64,000 nt of DNA from an uncultured Agromyces sp. (GTDB taxonomy: Bacteria; Actinomycetota; Actinomycetes; Actinomycetales; Microbacteriaceae). This document shows positions 1 to 9,209 of the stretch, piece after piece; position 1 is the first letter of the stretch; each line of letters opens with the position of its first letter. The stretch is taken from the NCBI GenBank assembly GCA_913053875.1, contig CAJXGN010000007.1:1-64000 (forward strand), written 5' to 3'. The position numbers and the translations under genes were made by a program. The notes under the pieces are model-generated. The model made no database searches, was not told the origin of the DNA, and was given only the letters and a program-made list of their open reading frames with translations.

Positions 1-452
1 CAAAAGGGCCAGTACGGGGTTCAAAAAATGGCATTGAACATAGTGCACGCTATTGAGTTCTCAAGAAACGGACGCTCCGAAGTGTCAGCCTCTCGGCTTA
101 CCACTCAGGGCAACCTCTCTACTGTATCACCCTCGAGCACCAGGCTCAAACCGGCCTGTCGCCTCCGACAGGCGCAGCCTGACGGATCGCGATCAGTGTG
201 CGATCGCGACGATCGAAAGTGACGAATAGACATCCTAGGCACTCCGAAGGGCTCCGACAAGAGCCGGACTTCGTTGCGTTGGATGGTCCCGCTTGAGGCC
301 GGGAGGCTCTGCCGCTCTCCCGCACCTTTGGGGTGACGAGTAAGAACACTACGTGCCACTCGCCCCTTCGCCAAAACGAACGCGCAGGCCGGGCGTGTCG
401 CGCATCGCGCACCGCCCGGCCCGCGCCTCGAAGAGGCCGTTCAGCCCCGGAA
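1..452. other. Non-coding left edge, lower GC than the rest
   Basis: I see no convincing gene here: short reading frames lack ribosome sites and the G/C third-position bias of the real genes. The stretch is visibly poorer in G+C than its surroundings. It holds an rRNA-processing-like element at 45-75 and a perfect hairpin at 154-173 (8-bp stem GCCTGTCG/CGACAGGC, loop CCTC). A palindrome GATCGCGATC lies at 185-194. It may be the tail of an RNA operon lying left of the window, which cannot be confirmed from here. Confidence 0.6.
45..75 (+). other. rRNA-operon-type processing/leader element
   Basis: The segment contains GCACGCTATTGAGTTCTCAA, which resembles the conserved element found in actinobacterial rRNA leaders and 16S-23S spacers, where it base-pairs with a partner strand during processing. 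No rRNA gene is visible in the window, so it would be an orphan copy or the downstream flank of an RNA operon lying to the left. The assignment rests on recalled similarity only. Confidence 0.3.
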
Positions 453-1301
<849 letters not shown>

Positions 1302-1314
1302 TCACGCTGGCAGG

Positions 1315-1806
1315 TCATGCGGGCGCCGTCACCTCACCCTCCGCGTAGCGCTGGCGCGCGCGGTCCGAACGCGACGTCACCGGCACGAGCTCGGTCGCGT
1401 CGGCGAGCCCGAACGACGGCATGCTCACGTACATGGTCTCGGCGCGGGCGACCTGGTACGTCTCGTGCCAGATGCCCACGGCACCGGGAACCCGACGCGC
1501 GGCACGGTTGAACGCCGCCCAGGCGGGCCGGTGCTCCCCCGAGGCATCCGACGCGTAGTCGTAGAGCTTGTCGTGGCTGTCCCAGTACTGCACGACGTAC
1601 GGGCCGTTCGCCCCGGTCAGCAGCCGGGAGCCGAGGAAGCCCGAGTCGGTCGTCGTCGCGAGCTCGCGCAGCATGCGCGGCATCGCGAGGAACGCGGGCA
1701 GCCAGAGATCGGGCCGCCACCAGCGGTTCACGCGCATGCCGATCAGGAAGACGACGAGCTCGCCGTCGTGCCGATGGGTCATCCGACCCGTGTTGACCTT
1801 CGCCAT
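1315..1806 (-). CDS. DUF4188 family protein
   Basis: This 163-residue protein matches the DUF4188 family, small cytosolic proteins with a dimeric ferredoxin-like barrel sometimes listed as monooxygenase-like. Typical family features are the early VVFLIGMRVNRWWRPDLWLPAF stretch (given here only as its key residues R25, W29-W30, P32 and W35) and the central YVVQYWDSHDKLYDYA region. No enzymatic activity is established for the family. The gene is first in a possible operon with the aldo/keto reductase. Two near-identical inverted repeats lie just upstream (1829-1866), suggesting control by a MarR/PadR-type repressor, yet no such regulator gene is adjacent. Confidence 0.75.
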   Translation of the reverse strand: MAKVNTGRMTHRHDGELVVFLIGMRVNRWWRPDLWLPAFLAMPRMLRELATTTDSGFLGSRLLTGANGPYVVQYWDSHDKLYDYASDASGEHRPAWAAFNRAARRVPGAVGIWHETYQVARAETMYVSMPSFGLADATELVPVTSRSDRARQRYAEGEVTAPA

Positions 1807-1828
1807 GATGCCTTCGGTTCGTCAATTG

Positions 1829-1866
1829 GAGAGTTGCAGTATCCAATACTAGATAGTTGCACTATC
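1829..1866 (-). promoter_or_regulatory. Paired operator-like inverted repeats upstream of the DUF4188 gene
   Basis: Two 15-bp elements, GAGAGTTGCAGTATC (1829-1843) and GATAGTTGCACTATC (1852-1866), match at 13 of 15 positions with starts 23 bp apart. The second is a near-perfect palindrome (GATAGT/ACTATC around TGC). They lie in the AT-richest part of the hrpA/DUF4188 divergent spacer, where a promoter for the minus-strand gene must be. Arrangement and size fit a dimeric winged-helix repressor bound at two sites; the identity of the protein is unknown. Confidence 0.55.
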
Positions 1867-1936
1867 CGCTGCAAGGGCGAGCGGATGCCCCGGGCCCGCG
1901 CGCCACTCGACCCGGCGCGCCGTACGATGGAGGGCT

Positions 1937-4900
1937 GTGCTTCCCACGATCACCTACCCCGCCGAGCTGCCGGTCTCCGGCATGCGCGACGAGATCGCGC
2001 GCGCCGTGCGCGATCACCAGGTCGTGATCGTGGCCGGCGCGACCGGCTCGGGCAAGACCACCCAGCTGCCGAAGATCTGCCTCGAGCTCGGCCGCGAGTC
2101 GATCGCGCACACCCAGCCGCGCCGCATCGCCGCGCGCACCATCGCCGAGCGCATCGGGGAGGAGCTGGGCTCGGAGGTCGGCGACCTCGTCGGCTACCAG
2201 GTGCGCTTCACCGACCGCGTGAGCGAGTCCACCCGCATCAAGGTGATGACCGACGGCATCCTGCTGAACGAGATCCACCGCGATCGGATGCTGCGCCGCT
2301 ACGACACGATCATCATCGACGAGGCCCACGAGCGCAGCCTCAACATCGACTTCCTGCTCGGCTACCTGCAGCAGCTGCTGCCGAAGCGCCCCGACCTGAA
2401 GGTCATCGTCACGAGCGCGACGATCGACCCCGAGAGCTTCGCACGGCACTTCGCGGATGCCGCGGGCGAACCGGCGCCCGTCATCGAGGTGTCCGGCCGC
2501 ACCTACCCGGTCGAGATCCGCTACCGCCCCCTCGTCGGCGAGGCCGGCGACGACGAGGAGGACGAGGGCGCCGCGGCCGACGACAAGGACGTGCAGCAGG
2601 GCATCCTCGACGCGCTGGACGAGCTCGACCGCGAGGCGCCGGGCGACGTGCTCGTGTTCCTCTCGGGCGAGAACGAGATCCGCGACGCCGAGGAGGCCGT
2701 GCGGGGTCACGCGGCCCGACGCGGCGGCGCCGGCACGACCGAGGTCCTCCCCCTCTACGGGCGACTGTCGGCCGCCGACCAGCACCGCGTGTTCGAGCCG
2801 TCGAAGGTCGCCGGCCTCCGGCGCCGGGTGATCCTCGCGACGAACGTCGCCGAGACGAGCCTCACCGTGCCGGGCATCCGCTACGTGATCGACGCGGGCA
2901 CCGCGCGCATCAGCCGCTACTCGACGCGCGCGAAGGTGCAGCGCCTGCCGATCGAGCCGATCTCGCAGGCGTCGGCGAACCAGCGGTCGGGCCGCTCGGG
3001 CCGCACGAGCGACGGCATCGCGATCCGCCTCTATGCCGAGGACGACTACGAGAAGCGCCCCGAGTTCACCGACCCCGAGGTGCTGCGCACGAACCTCGCC
3101 GCGGTGATCCTGCAGATGGCGTCGCTCGGGCTCGGCGCGGTCGAGGACTTCCCGTTCCTCACGCCGCCGGATGTCCGCGGCATCCGCGACGGCCTCGACC
3201 TGCTGCGCGAGCTCGGCGCCCTCGAGGACCGCGACTCGCGGGACGGCCCGCGTCTCACCCGCGTCGGCCGCCAGCTCTCGCGCCTGCCGATCGAGCCGCG
3301 CTACGCGCGCATGGTCATCGAGTCGAAGGCGCAGGGCGTCTCGCGCGAGGTGCTCGCGATCGTGGCAGGCATGACCATCCAGGACCCGCGCGAGCGCCCG
3401 CTCGAGAAGCGCGAGCAGGCGAACGCGATGCACGCCCGGTTCGTCGACCCGACGAGCGACTTCCTCACCCTGCTGAACCTCTGGAACCACCTCGAGGAGC
3501 AGCAGACGCAGCTCGGGTCGAGCGCGTTCCGCCGCATGTGCCGCAACGAGTTCCTCAACTACCTGCGCGTGCGCGAGTGGCAGGACCTCTACCGTCAGCT
3601 CGTGCGCCTCGCGAAGCCGCTCGGCCTGCACGTCGGTGAGCCGCGCATCAATGCCGACGGCATCCACCGCGCGCTGCTGTCGGGGCTGCTCTCGCACATC
3701 GGGCTGCGCGACGACACGGCGACGGATGCCGGGCGGGGGCGCGGGAAGGGCCGCCCCGAGGCATCCGGCCGCCGCCCCAGTCGCGAGTTCGTCGGGGCGC
3801 GCAACACGCGGTTCCAGGTCTTTCCCGGCTCGGCCCTCGCGAAGAAGCCGCCGGCCGCGATCATGACCGCCGAGCTCGTCGAGACGAGCCGCCTGTTCGC
3901 GCGCACCGCCGCCGCGATCGACCCCGCATGGGCGGAGCCGCTCGCCGGCTCGCTCGTGAAGCGCAGCTACGGCGAGCCGCGCTGGGACCCGAAGCAGGGC
4001 TCGGCGATCGCCGACGAGAAGGTGCTGCTGTTCGGCGTGCCGATCGTGCCGAAGCGACGGATGCAGCTGGCACGAGCGGATGCCCCGCTGGCGCGCGAGC
4101 TCTTCATCCGCCACGCGCTCGTCGACGAGGAGTGGGACACGTCCCGACTCGACCGGCGCGTGTTCGCGTGGGTGCGCGCGAACCGCGCGCTGCGCGCCGA
4201 GCTCGGCGACCTCGAGGCGCGCACGCGCCGACGGGACATCCTCGCCGGCGACGAGGCGGTGGTCGCGTTCTACGAGGCGCGCGTGCCGGCCGACGTGTCG
4301 ACGACCCGCGGGTTCGAGAAGTGGTGGCGCACCGAGTACCGCGCGCAGCCCGACCTGTTCACGATGCGGCGCGAGGACCTCGTCGGCGACGAGGCAGACG
4401 GCCGCGGCGACGGGTTCCCCGACCAGTGGCGGCAGGGCGACCAGACGATCCGCCTCGCGTACCGGTTCGACCCGGGCGCCGACGACGACGGCGTGACCGC
4501 GACCGTGCCGCTCGTGCTGCTGCCGCGGCTCTCGCCGGTCGGCTTCGACTGGCAGGTGCCGGGCCTGCGCGACGAGCTCGTGCAGGCGATGCTGCGGACG
4601 CTGCCGAAGTCGATCCGCCGGTCGGTCGTGCCGGCGGCCGAGTGGGCCGCGCGCATCGGCGACGAGCTGCCCGGCGGACCGGAGGACGGCGCCGAGCGCG
4701 AACCGCTCGCCGAGGTCGTCGCCGCCACGATCAACCGGCTCACGTTCACGCCGGTGACGGCAGAGGACTTCGACCTCGAGCGCGTGCCCCCGCACCTGCG
4801 GATGCGGTTCCGCGTCGTCGACGAGCGCGGTCGCGCCGTGGGCTCGGGCACCGACCTCACGGAGCTGCAGCGGCGGCTCGCCGATCGCACGCGCGCGGCC

Positions 4901-5872
4901 GTGGCCGACGCCGTCTCGAAGCCCGGCCGATCTCGCGGGAAACAGCGCCCCGCCGAGACCGCGACAGCGGATGCCGCGGGAGCGGCGAGCGCGGGGCCGA
5001 CGATCGCCGAACGCTCGGGCGTGACCGCCTGGGAGTGGGACGAACTCCCCCGGCACGTCGACACGCGGCAGGCCGGCAACGTGATCCGCGCGTACCCGGC
5101 GCTCGTCGACGACGGGGACGCCGTGTCGGTGCGGCTGGTCGCGACCGCTGCCGAGCGCGACCGGGCGTCGCGGCGCGGCGTCCGTCGCCTGCTCGTGCTG
5201 GCCACGCCGTCACCCGTCTCGTACGTGCAGGAGCACCTGTCGAACCAGGAGAAGCTGCTGCTCGCCGCGAGCCCCTACGGCGGCACCCGTGCCCTGCTCG
5301 ACGACTGCCTCGCGGCCTGCGTCGACGGTGTGCTGCGCGAGCGGCATCCCGACGGGCTGCTGTTCACCCGTGCCGAGTTCGAGGCCGTGCGCGACGCGGT
5401 CTCGGCGAGCGTGATGCAGCGACTCGACGAGACGGTCGCGCTCGTGACACGCGTGCTGCAGCGCTGGCGCGAGGCCGACAAGGCGATCCGCGGAGCGACG
5501 AGCCTGCCGCTCATGCACGCGCTCGGCGATGCCCGCGCGCAGCTCGACGCCCTCGTGCGACCCGGCTTCGTGCTCGCGACGGGGCTCGAGCGGCTCGTGC
5601 ACCTCCCCCGGTACGTCGAGGGCATCGTCGCGCGCGTGCGGAAGCTCCAGGAGCAGCCCGGCCGCGACCGTCAGTGGATGAACGAGCTCGAGAAGGCCAC
5701 GGCCGCGTACGAATCGGCCGGCGGGGAGATGCCGCTCGCCGCCGACTCCCCCGCCGAACTCGTCCGCGCCCGGTGGCTGCTGGAGGAGCTGCGGGTGAGC
5801 CTGTTCGCACAGGAGCTCCGCACCGCCGAGCCGGTCTCGGTGCAGCGCATCGCCAAGGCGCTCGCGGGCTGA
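1937..5872 (+). CDS. hrpA: ATP-dependent RNA helicase HrpA
   Basis: This 1311-residue DEAH-box protein is the size and architecture of bacterial HrpA. Motif I GATGSGKTT is at 34-42, motif II DEAH at 128-131 and motif III SAT at 160-162, followed by motifs V and VI (TNVAETSLT, QRSGRSGR), a helicase-associated winged-helix region, an OB-fold segment and the long DUF3418 C-terminal half. The C-terminal half has family signatures such as the FP-SAL--K block after residue 630. HrpA proteins unwind RNA and are implicated in resolving stalled ribosomes. The GTG start is chosen because GGAGGG lies just upstream and a TACGAT hexamer (1923-1928) ends 8 nt before it, so initiation could be leadered or nearly leaderless. 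Confidence 0.95.
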   Translation: MLPTITYPAELPVSGMRDEIARAVRDHQVVIVAGATGSGKTTQLPKICLELGRESIAHTQPRRIAARTIAERIGEELGSEVGDLVGYQVRFTDRVSESTRIKVMTDGILLNEIHRDRMLRRYDTIIIDEAHERSLNIDFLLGYLQQLLPKRPDLKVIVTSATIDPESFARHFADAAGEPAPVIEVSGRTYPVEIRYRPLVGEAGDDEEDEGAAADDKDVQQGILDALDELDREAPGDVLVFLSGENEIRDAEEAVRGHAARRGGAGTTEVLPLYGRLSAADQHRVFEPSKVAGLRRRVILATNVAETSLTVPGIRYVIDAGTARISRYSTRAKVQRLPIEPISQASANQRSGRSGRTSDGIAIRLYAEDDYEKRPEFTDPEVLRTNLAAVILQMASLGLGAVEDFPFLTPPDVRGIRDGLDLLRELGALEDRDSRDGPRLTRVGRQLSRLPIEPRYARMVIESKAQGVSREVLAIVAGMTIQDPRERPLEKREQANAMHARFVDPTSDFLTLLNLWNHLEEQQTQLGSSAFRRMCRNEFLNYLRVREWQDLYRQLVRLAKPLGLHVGEPRINADGIHRALLSGLLSHIGLRDDTATDAGRGRGKGRPEASGRRPSREFVGARNTRFQVFPGSALAKKPPAAIMTAELVETSRLFARTAAAIDPAWAEPLAGSLVKRSYGEPRWDPKQGSAIADEKVLLFGVPIVPKRRMQLARADAPLARELFIRHALVDEEWDTSRLDRRVFAWVRANRALRAELGDLEARTRRRDILAGDEAVVAFYEARVPADVSTTRGFEKWWRTEYRAQPDLFTMRREDLVGDEADGRGDGFPDQWRQGDQTIRLAYRFDPGADDDGVTATVPLVLLPRLSPVGFDWQVPGLRDELVQAMLRTLPKSIRRSVVPAAEWAARIGDELPGGPEDGAEREPLAEVVAATINRLTFTPVTAEDFDLERVPPHLRMRFRVVDERGRAVGSGTDLTELQRRLADRTRAAVADAVSKPGRSRGKQRPAETATADAAGAASAGPTIAERSGVTAWEWDELPRHVDTRQAGNVIRAYPALVDDGDAVSVRLVATAAERDRASRRGVRRLLVLATPSPVSYVQEHLSNQEKLLLAASPYGGTRALLDDCLAACVDGVLRERHPDGLLFTRAEFEAVRDAVSASVMQRLDETVALVTRVLQRWREADKAIRGATSLPLMHALGDARAQLDALVRPGFVLATGLERLVHLPRYVEGIVARVRKLQEQPGRDRQWMNELEKATAAYESAGGEMPLAADSPAELVRARWLLEELRVSLFAQELRTAEPVSVQRIAKALAG

Positions 5873-5887
5873 CGCGGCGCCGCCGCG
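5873..5887. terminator. Short GC hairpin between convergent genes
   Basis: CGCGGC-GCC-GCCGCG forms a 6-bp stem immediately after the hrpA stop and just before the stop of the convergent AHSA1 gene. It has no T-tract, so it is at best a weak or factor-assisted bidirectional terminator. Confidence 0.3.
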
Positions 5888-5895
5888 CGAGCGGC

Positions 5896-6399
5896 TCAGC
5901 CGCGCAGCGCGCGGAAGCGCTCCTCGTACTCGCCCGAGAGCTCGCCGAACCGGCGGTCCCACGCGGCCTCGTCGGCGTGCGTCGGCAGCGGGTCGACGAC
6001 GTGCCGGCCGAGCTGCTCGAGGTACACGTGCCAGCCCGCGCCGTAATAGATGGACTGCACGTCCTCGTGCCTGAGGCGCAGGCGCGTGCCCCCGTCGACC
6101 TGCTCGAGCTCGACGCGCAGCACGGTCGGCTGCTCCTCGCGCGCGTGCCAGACGGTCTCGAACCCGCGCGGCGGGTCGCACGACGTGACCTCTCCCACGC
6201 CCCACACGCTGCCGTCGGAGGCGATCGCCTCCCAGCTGCCGCCCACGCGCAGGTCGCCGCGGTACTCCGTCATCCAGCGGGCGAGGCGGTCGGGCGTCGT
6301 GACCGCCTCCCACAGGTCGTGGGGCGTCGTCGGGTACACCTCGTCGAACTCGAGGAGGAAGCCCTCCCCGTGCCGGGTGATCTCGCAGTCCATGCTCAT
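5896..6399 (-). CDS. SRPBCC/AHSA1-family protein
   Basis: This 167-residue protein belongs to the START-like Aha1/SRPBCC superfamily, small helix-grip proteins with a hydrophobic cavity. Family hallmarks are the opening GFLLEFDEVYPTTPHDLWEAV segment (key residues P23, W30), the TPDRLARWM turn and the GGTRLRLRHE strand. Its start codon overlaps the stop of the upstream ArsR gene (ATGA), so the two are translationally coupled. ArsR plus AHSA1 pairs are frequent in actinobacteria; the SRPBCC partner probably binds or senses a small hydrophobic ligand, but no substrate is known. ATG at 6399 is used because it gives the coupled overlap; a second ATG two codons later is also possible. Confidence 0.85.
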   Translation of the reverse strand: MSMDCEITRHGEGFLLEFDEVYPTTPHDLWEAVTTPDRLARWMTEYRGDLRVGGSWEAIASDGSVWGVGEVTSCDPPRGFETVWHAREEQPTVLRVELEQVDGGTRLRLRHEDVQSIYYGAGWHVYLEQLGRHVVDPLPTHADEAAWDRRFGELSGEYEERFRALRG

Positions 6400-6785
6400 G
6401 TCGTCTCCGTCTCGTCGGTGCGGTCGCGGTCGTGGGTGGAGTCGTCGGCGACGCCCGGCGCGCGTCGCGCCCGCAGCCCGCGGGCGACCTCGGTGTGCAG
6501 GGCGTCGAGTCGCTGCGACCACTGCGCGCGGTAGCGCGCGAGCTGTCGTTCGGCGTCGTCGATGCCCGCGCCGTCGACCGCGTAGAGCCGACGGGCGCCC
6601 TCGGCCCGCACGGTCGCGAACCCGGTCTCGCGCAGCACCCGCAGGTGCCGCGAGACCGCGGGCTGGGTGATGCCGAACTCGCCGGCGATCACCTCGACGA
6701 TCGCGCCCGCGGGCCGCTCGCCGTCGGCGAGGAGCTCGAGGATTCGCCGGCGGACCGGATCGCCGAGGACGTCGAATGCGTGCAC
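6396..6785 (-). CDS. ArsR-family winged-helix repressor
   Basis: This 129-residue protein is a winged-helix regulator: FDVLGDPVRRRILELL opens the fold and ITQPAVSRHLRVLRETG is the recognition helix, followed by the wing around GARRLYAVD. No cysteine or histidine cluster for metal sensing is visible, so it belongs to the non-metal ArsR group that pairs with AHSA1 proteins. The GTG start has no ribosome site. A -10-like TACGAA (6792-6797) lies 6 nt upstream and TTGACT lies 18 bp further up, which predicts a leaderless message starting at the GTG itself. The palindrome within the -35 region suggests autoregulation. Confidence 0.85.
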   Translation of the reverse strand: MHAFDVLGDPVRRRILELLADGERPAGAIVEVIAGEFGITQPAVSRHLRVLRETGFATVRAEGARRLYAVDGAGIDDAERQLARYRAQWSQRLDALHTEVARGLRARRAPGVADDSTHDRDRTDETETT

Positions 6786-6791
6786 GGTCCA

Positions 6792-6828
6792 TTCGTATCA
6801 GTACTCCGTTATATCAGTCAAGACTGAT
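6792..6828 (-). promoter_or_regulatory. Promoter and palindromic operator of the ArsR/AHSA1 operon
   Basis: On the minus strand, -35 TTGACT (6816-6821) and -10 TACGAA (6792-6797) are 18 bp apart, and the predicted start of transcription coincides with the GTG at 6785. The 16-bp palindrome ATCAGTC-AA-GACTGAT (6813-6828) covers the -35 hexamer, the expected place for an ArsR-type autorepressor site. The divergent MFS gene begins only 38 bp beyond it and could be co-regulated. Confidence 0.6.
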
Positions 6829-6866
6829 GTGATTTCGGATGCTCCGCCGGAACGTAGAGTGCAGAT

Positions 6867-8075
6867 GTGAAACGCTACGCCGACCTGCTCCGCACCCCGG
6901 GAGTCGCTCGGATCATCGCGGCACAGCTCACCGCCCGATTCCCGTCGGGCATGCTGTCGCTCGCCTTCCTGCTCCATGTCGAGCGCGAGACCGGATCGTA
7001 CGGGGCCGCCGGGCTCGTGCTCGCCGCCACCTCCGTCGGCCAGGCGGTCGCCGGTCCGCTCACGAGCCGCTTCATGGGGCGCTGGGGCATGCGACCCGTG
7101 CTCATCACGACGCTCGTCATCTGCGCGGCATCCGTCGTCGCGATCGCCGTGCTGCCGCTCACGGTTCCCCTCTACATGGCGATCGGCCTGGTCTGCGGCC
7201 TCTCGACCCCGCCCGTGCAGCCCGCCGTGCGGACGATCTACCCGAAGATGGTGAACTCCCGGCAGCTCACGCCGCTGTTCTCGCTCGACGCGTCGGCGCA
7301 GGAGATCATCTGGGTCGTCGGCCCGGTCGTCACCACGTTCATCTCGACCCAGATCAGCACGGTCTGGGGCATCCTCGCTGCCGCCGCGCTGCTCATCGGC
7401 GGCGGCATCTGGTTCATCTCGTCGCCGGAGCTCGGGCGCGTCCGCATCCCGATGTCGAAGCGCCGGTTCGGCGTCGTGCTCGCCCGGCCCGCGGTGCTGC
7501 TCGGCACGATCGTCGGGTTCCTCCTCATCGGCGCCTGCGCGGCGGTCGAGGCGGGGGTCGTGGCGGTCTTCGGGCACGACGGCGCCGAGGCGGGCATCGT
7601 GCTCGCGATCTTCGCCATCGGCAGCCTCGCGGGCGGCCTCCTGTTCGGACACATCCCGATCGGGCCGTGGGCGCTCGCCCGCCGCATGCTGATCGTGTTC
7701 GTCGGCGTCGCGGTCGCCGCGGCGGCCATGGAGTTCTGGTGGCTGTCGGCCACGCTGTTCGTCGCGGGCATCGGCATCGCGCCCGCGCTCGCGGTGATCT
7801 TCGCGATCGTGTCGGCGAGCGTGAAGTTCTCCGACACCGCCGAGGCCTACGGCTGGATCGGCACCGGCCAGCTCATCGGCGCCGCGCTCGGCTCGGCGGT
7901 CGCCGGCTTCCTGATCGACGGCTACGGCCCGGTCGGCGCGTTCGTCGCGGCCGCCGTGCTCGCGTTCGTCGGCGTCCTCGTGCCCACGATCGGGCGGCGC
8001 TGGCATCCCGACCTGCGCGGGCGCGACGCGAGCCCGATCCCCGACACCGAACCCGTCACGATCACCCCGCACTGA
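6867..8075 (+). CDS. MFS transporter
   Basis: This 402-residue inner-membrane protein has about 12 hydrophobic helices and the MFS loop 2-3 pattern (SRFMGRWGMRPVL). The substrate cannot be predicted; drug-efflux-like MFS proteins of this size are common next to ArsR-type regulators. The GTG start is supported by TAGAGT (6855-6860) ending 6 nt upstream and no Shine-Dalgarno sequence, the leaderless pattern. Because it is divergent from the ArsR/AHSA1 operon across an 80-bp spacer containing the palindrome, it is a plausible member of that regulon. Confidence 0.85.
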   Translation: MKRYADLLRTPGVARIIAAQLTARFPSGMLSLAFLLHVERETGSYGAAGLVLAATSVGQAVAGPLTSRFMGRWGMRPVLITTLVICAASVVAIAVLPLTVPLYMAIGLVCGLSTPPVQPAVRTIYPKMVNSRQLTPLFSLDASAQEIIWVVGPVVTTFISTQISTVWGILAAAALLIGGGIWFISSPELGRVRIPMSKRRFGVVLARPAVLLGTIVGFLLIGACAAVEAGVVAVFGHDGAEAGIVLAIFAIGSLAGGLLFGHIPIGPWALARRMLIVFVGVAVAAAAMEFWWLSATLFVAGIGIAPALAVIFAIVSASVKFSDTAEAYGWIGTGQLIGAALGSAVAGFLIDGYGPVGAFVAAAVLAFVGVLVPTIGRRWHPDLRGRDASPIPDTEPVTITPH

Positions 8076-8219
8076 CCACCCGCGGGGCCCCGCCAGACGA
8101 GCCGGGAAGCCGCAACGTTGTGCCCGCCCGGAAACCCGCCGAAAGTGCAACGCAACCGTGACCGGACTCCCAGACCGCTCGCAGTCACGGGGCTCGCGTG
8201 CGCCGCTACCGTGTGTGCC

Positions 8220-9200
8220 ATGAGACGCATCGCAGCCGCCGGAGCCGGCATCCTGCTCACCGCACTGGTCCTCACCGGGTGCTCGTTCTCGGCGAACGAC
8301 TCGGCCACCGTGTCGGAGCCCGGCGTGGTCGGGCCCGAGGTGATGGGGCCCGACGGCGAGATGCAGCTGCGCGACGGCGACATGGCGACGGACGAGTTCG
8401 CCGAGGAGTCGTCGGGCGGTGCGGATGCCGCGGACGATCGCAGCGTCATCACCAACGGGTCGGTGTCGATCACGGTCGACGACCCGATCGCGGCATCGCA
8501 GCGCGCCACCGGCATCGTGACCGCGGCGGGCGGCCGCGTCGACAGCCGCACCGAGTACCCCGAGGCCGACAACCGGCAGGCGAGCGCCTCGCTGCTGCTG
8601 CGCATCCCCGCCGAGCGCCTCGACGCGACGCTCCAGGAGCTGCAGGAGCTCGGCACCGTGAACACCGTGTCGGTCAGCTCGACCGACGTGACGATGCAGG
8701 TCGAAGACCTCGACGCGCGCATCGGCGCACTCCAGACGTCGGTGAACCGCCTCACGCAACTGCTCGCGCAGGCCGACGACATCTCCGACCTGATCACCAT
8801 CGAGACCGAGCTCACCAACCGGCAGGCGCAGCTCGATTCGCTCGTGGCACAGCGCGCGGCGGTCGGCGACCAGGTCGAGTTCGCGACGGTCTGGCTCGAG
8901 CTCTACGCGCCGGGCATCGTGGCACCGGCCGAGCCCGACACCTTCTGGGACGGCCTCGTCGCCGGATGGAACGCCCTCTGGTCGTTCCTCGGCGGGCTCA
9001 TGGTCGCGCTCGGCGTGCTGGCCCCGTGGCTGCTCTTCCTCGCGGTGATCGCGGCGGTCGCGACCGGCATCGTGCTGCTGGCCGTGCGGGGCAGCCGCAG
9101 GTCGAACCGGGCACCGGCCGAGCCGGCTGCGCCGGCGGGGTCGACGGATGCCTCCGAGCCCGCGCCGACCGGCGACGGAGGCGGCGACGGCCGGGCGTAG
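8220..9200 (+). CDS. DUF4349 lipoprotein
   Basis: This 326-residue exported protein has a lipoprotein signal peptide ending in the lipobox VLTGC (Cys21). It continues as an acidic linker, a DUF4349 core with a coiled-coil (residues about 120-210, heptads such as LDATLQELQELG and LTNRQAQLDSLVAQ), a C-terminal membrane helix near 255-285 and a basic, Pro/Ala-rich tail. It would be anchored at both ends, with the coiled-coil outside the membrane. The family function is unknown. A longer upstream frame exists, but ATG 8220 is chosen because it starts the signal peptide and TACCGT (8207-8212) lies 7 nt upstream, a leaderless start. Confidence 0.88.
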   Translation: MRRIAAAGAGILLTALVLTGCSFSANDSATVSEPGVVGPEVMGPDGEMQLRDGDMATDEFAEESSGGADAADDRSVITNGSVSITVDDPIAASQRATGIVTAAGGRVDSRTEYPEADNRQASASLLLRIPAERLDATLQELQELGTVNTVSVSSTDVTMQVEDLDARIGALQTSVNRLTQLLAQADDISDLITIETELTNRQAQLDSLVAQRAAVGDQVEFATVWLELYAPGIVAPAEPDTFWDGLVAGWNALWSFLGGLMVALGVLAPWLLFLAVIAAVATGIVLLAVRGSRRSNRAPAEPAAPAGSTDASEPAPTGDGGGDGRA

Positions 9201-9209
9201 TCTGGCGGC

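Noticed and set aside
1862..5056. Long minus-strand frame opposite hrpA (1064 codons)
   Set aside because: It is antisense to a well-conserved helicase and shows only the mirror of its codon pattern; such long antisense frames are expected at this GC.
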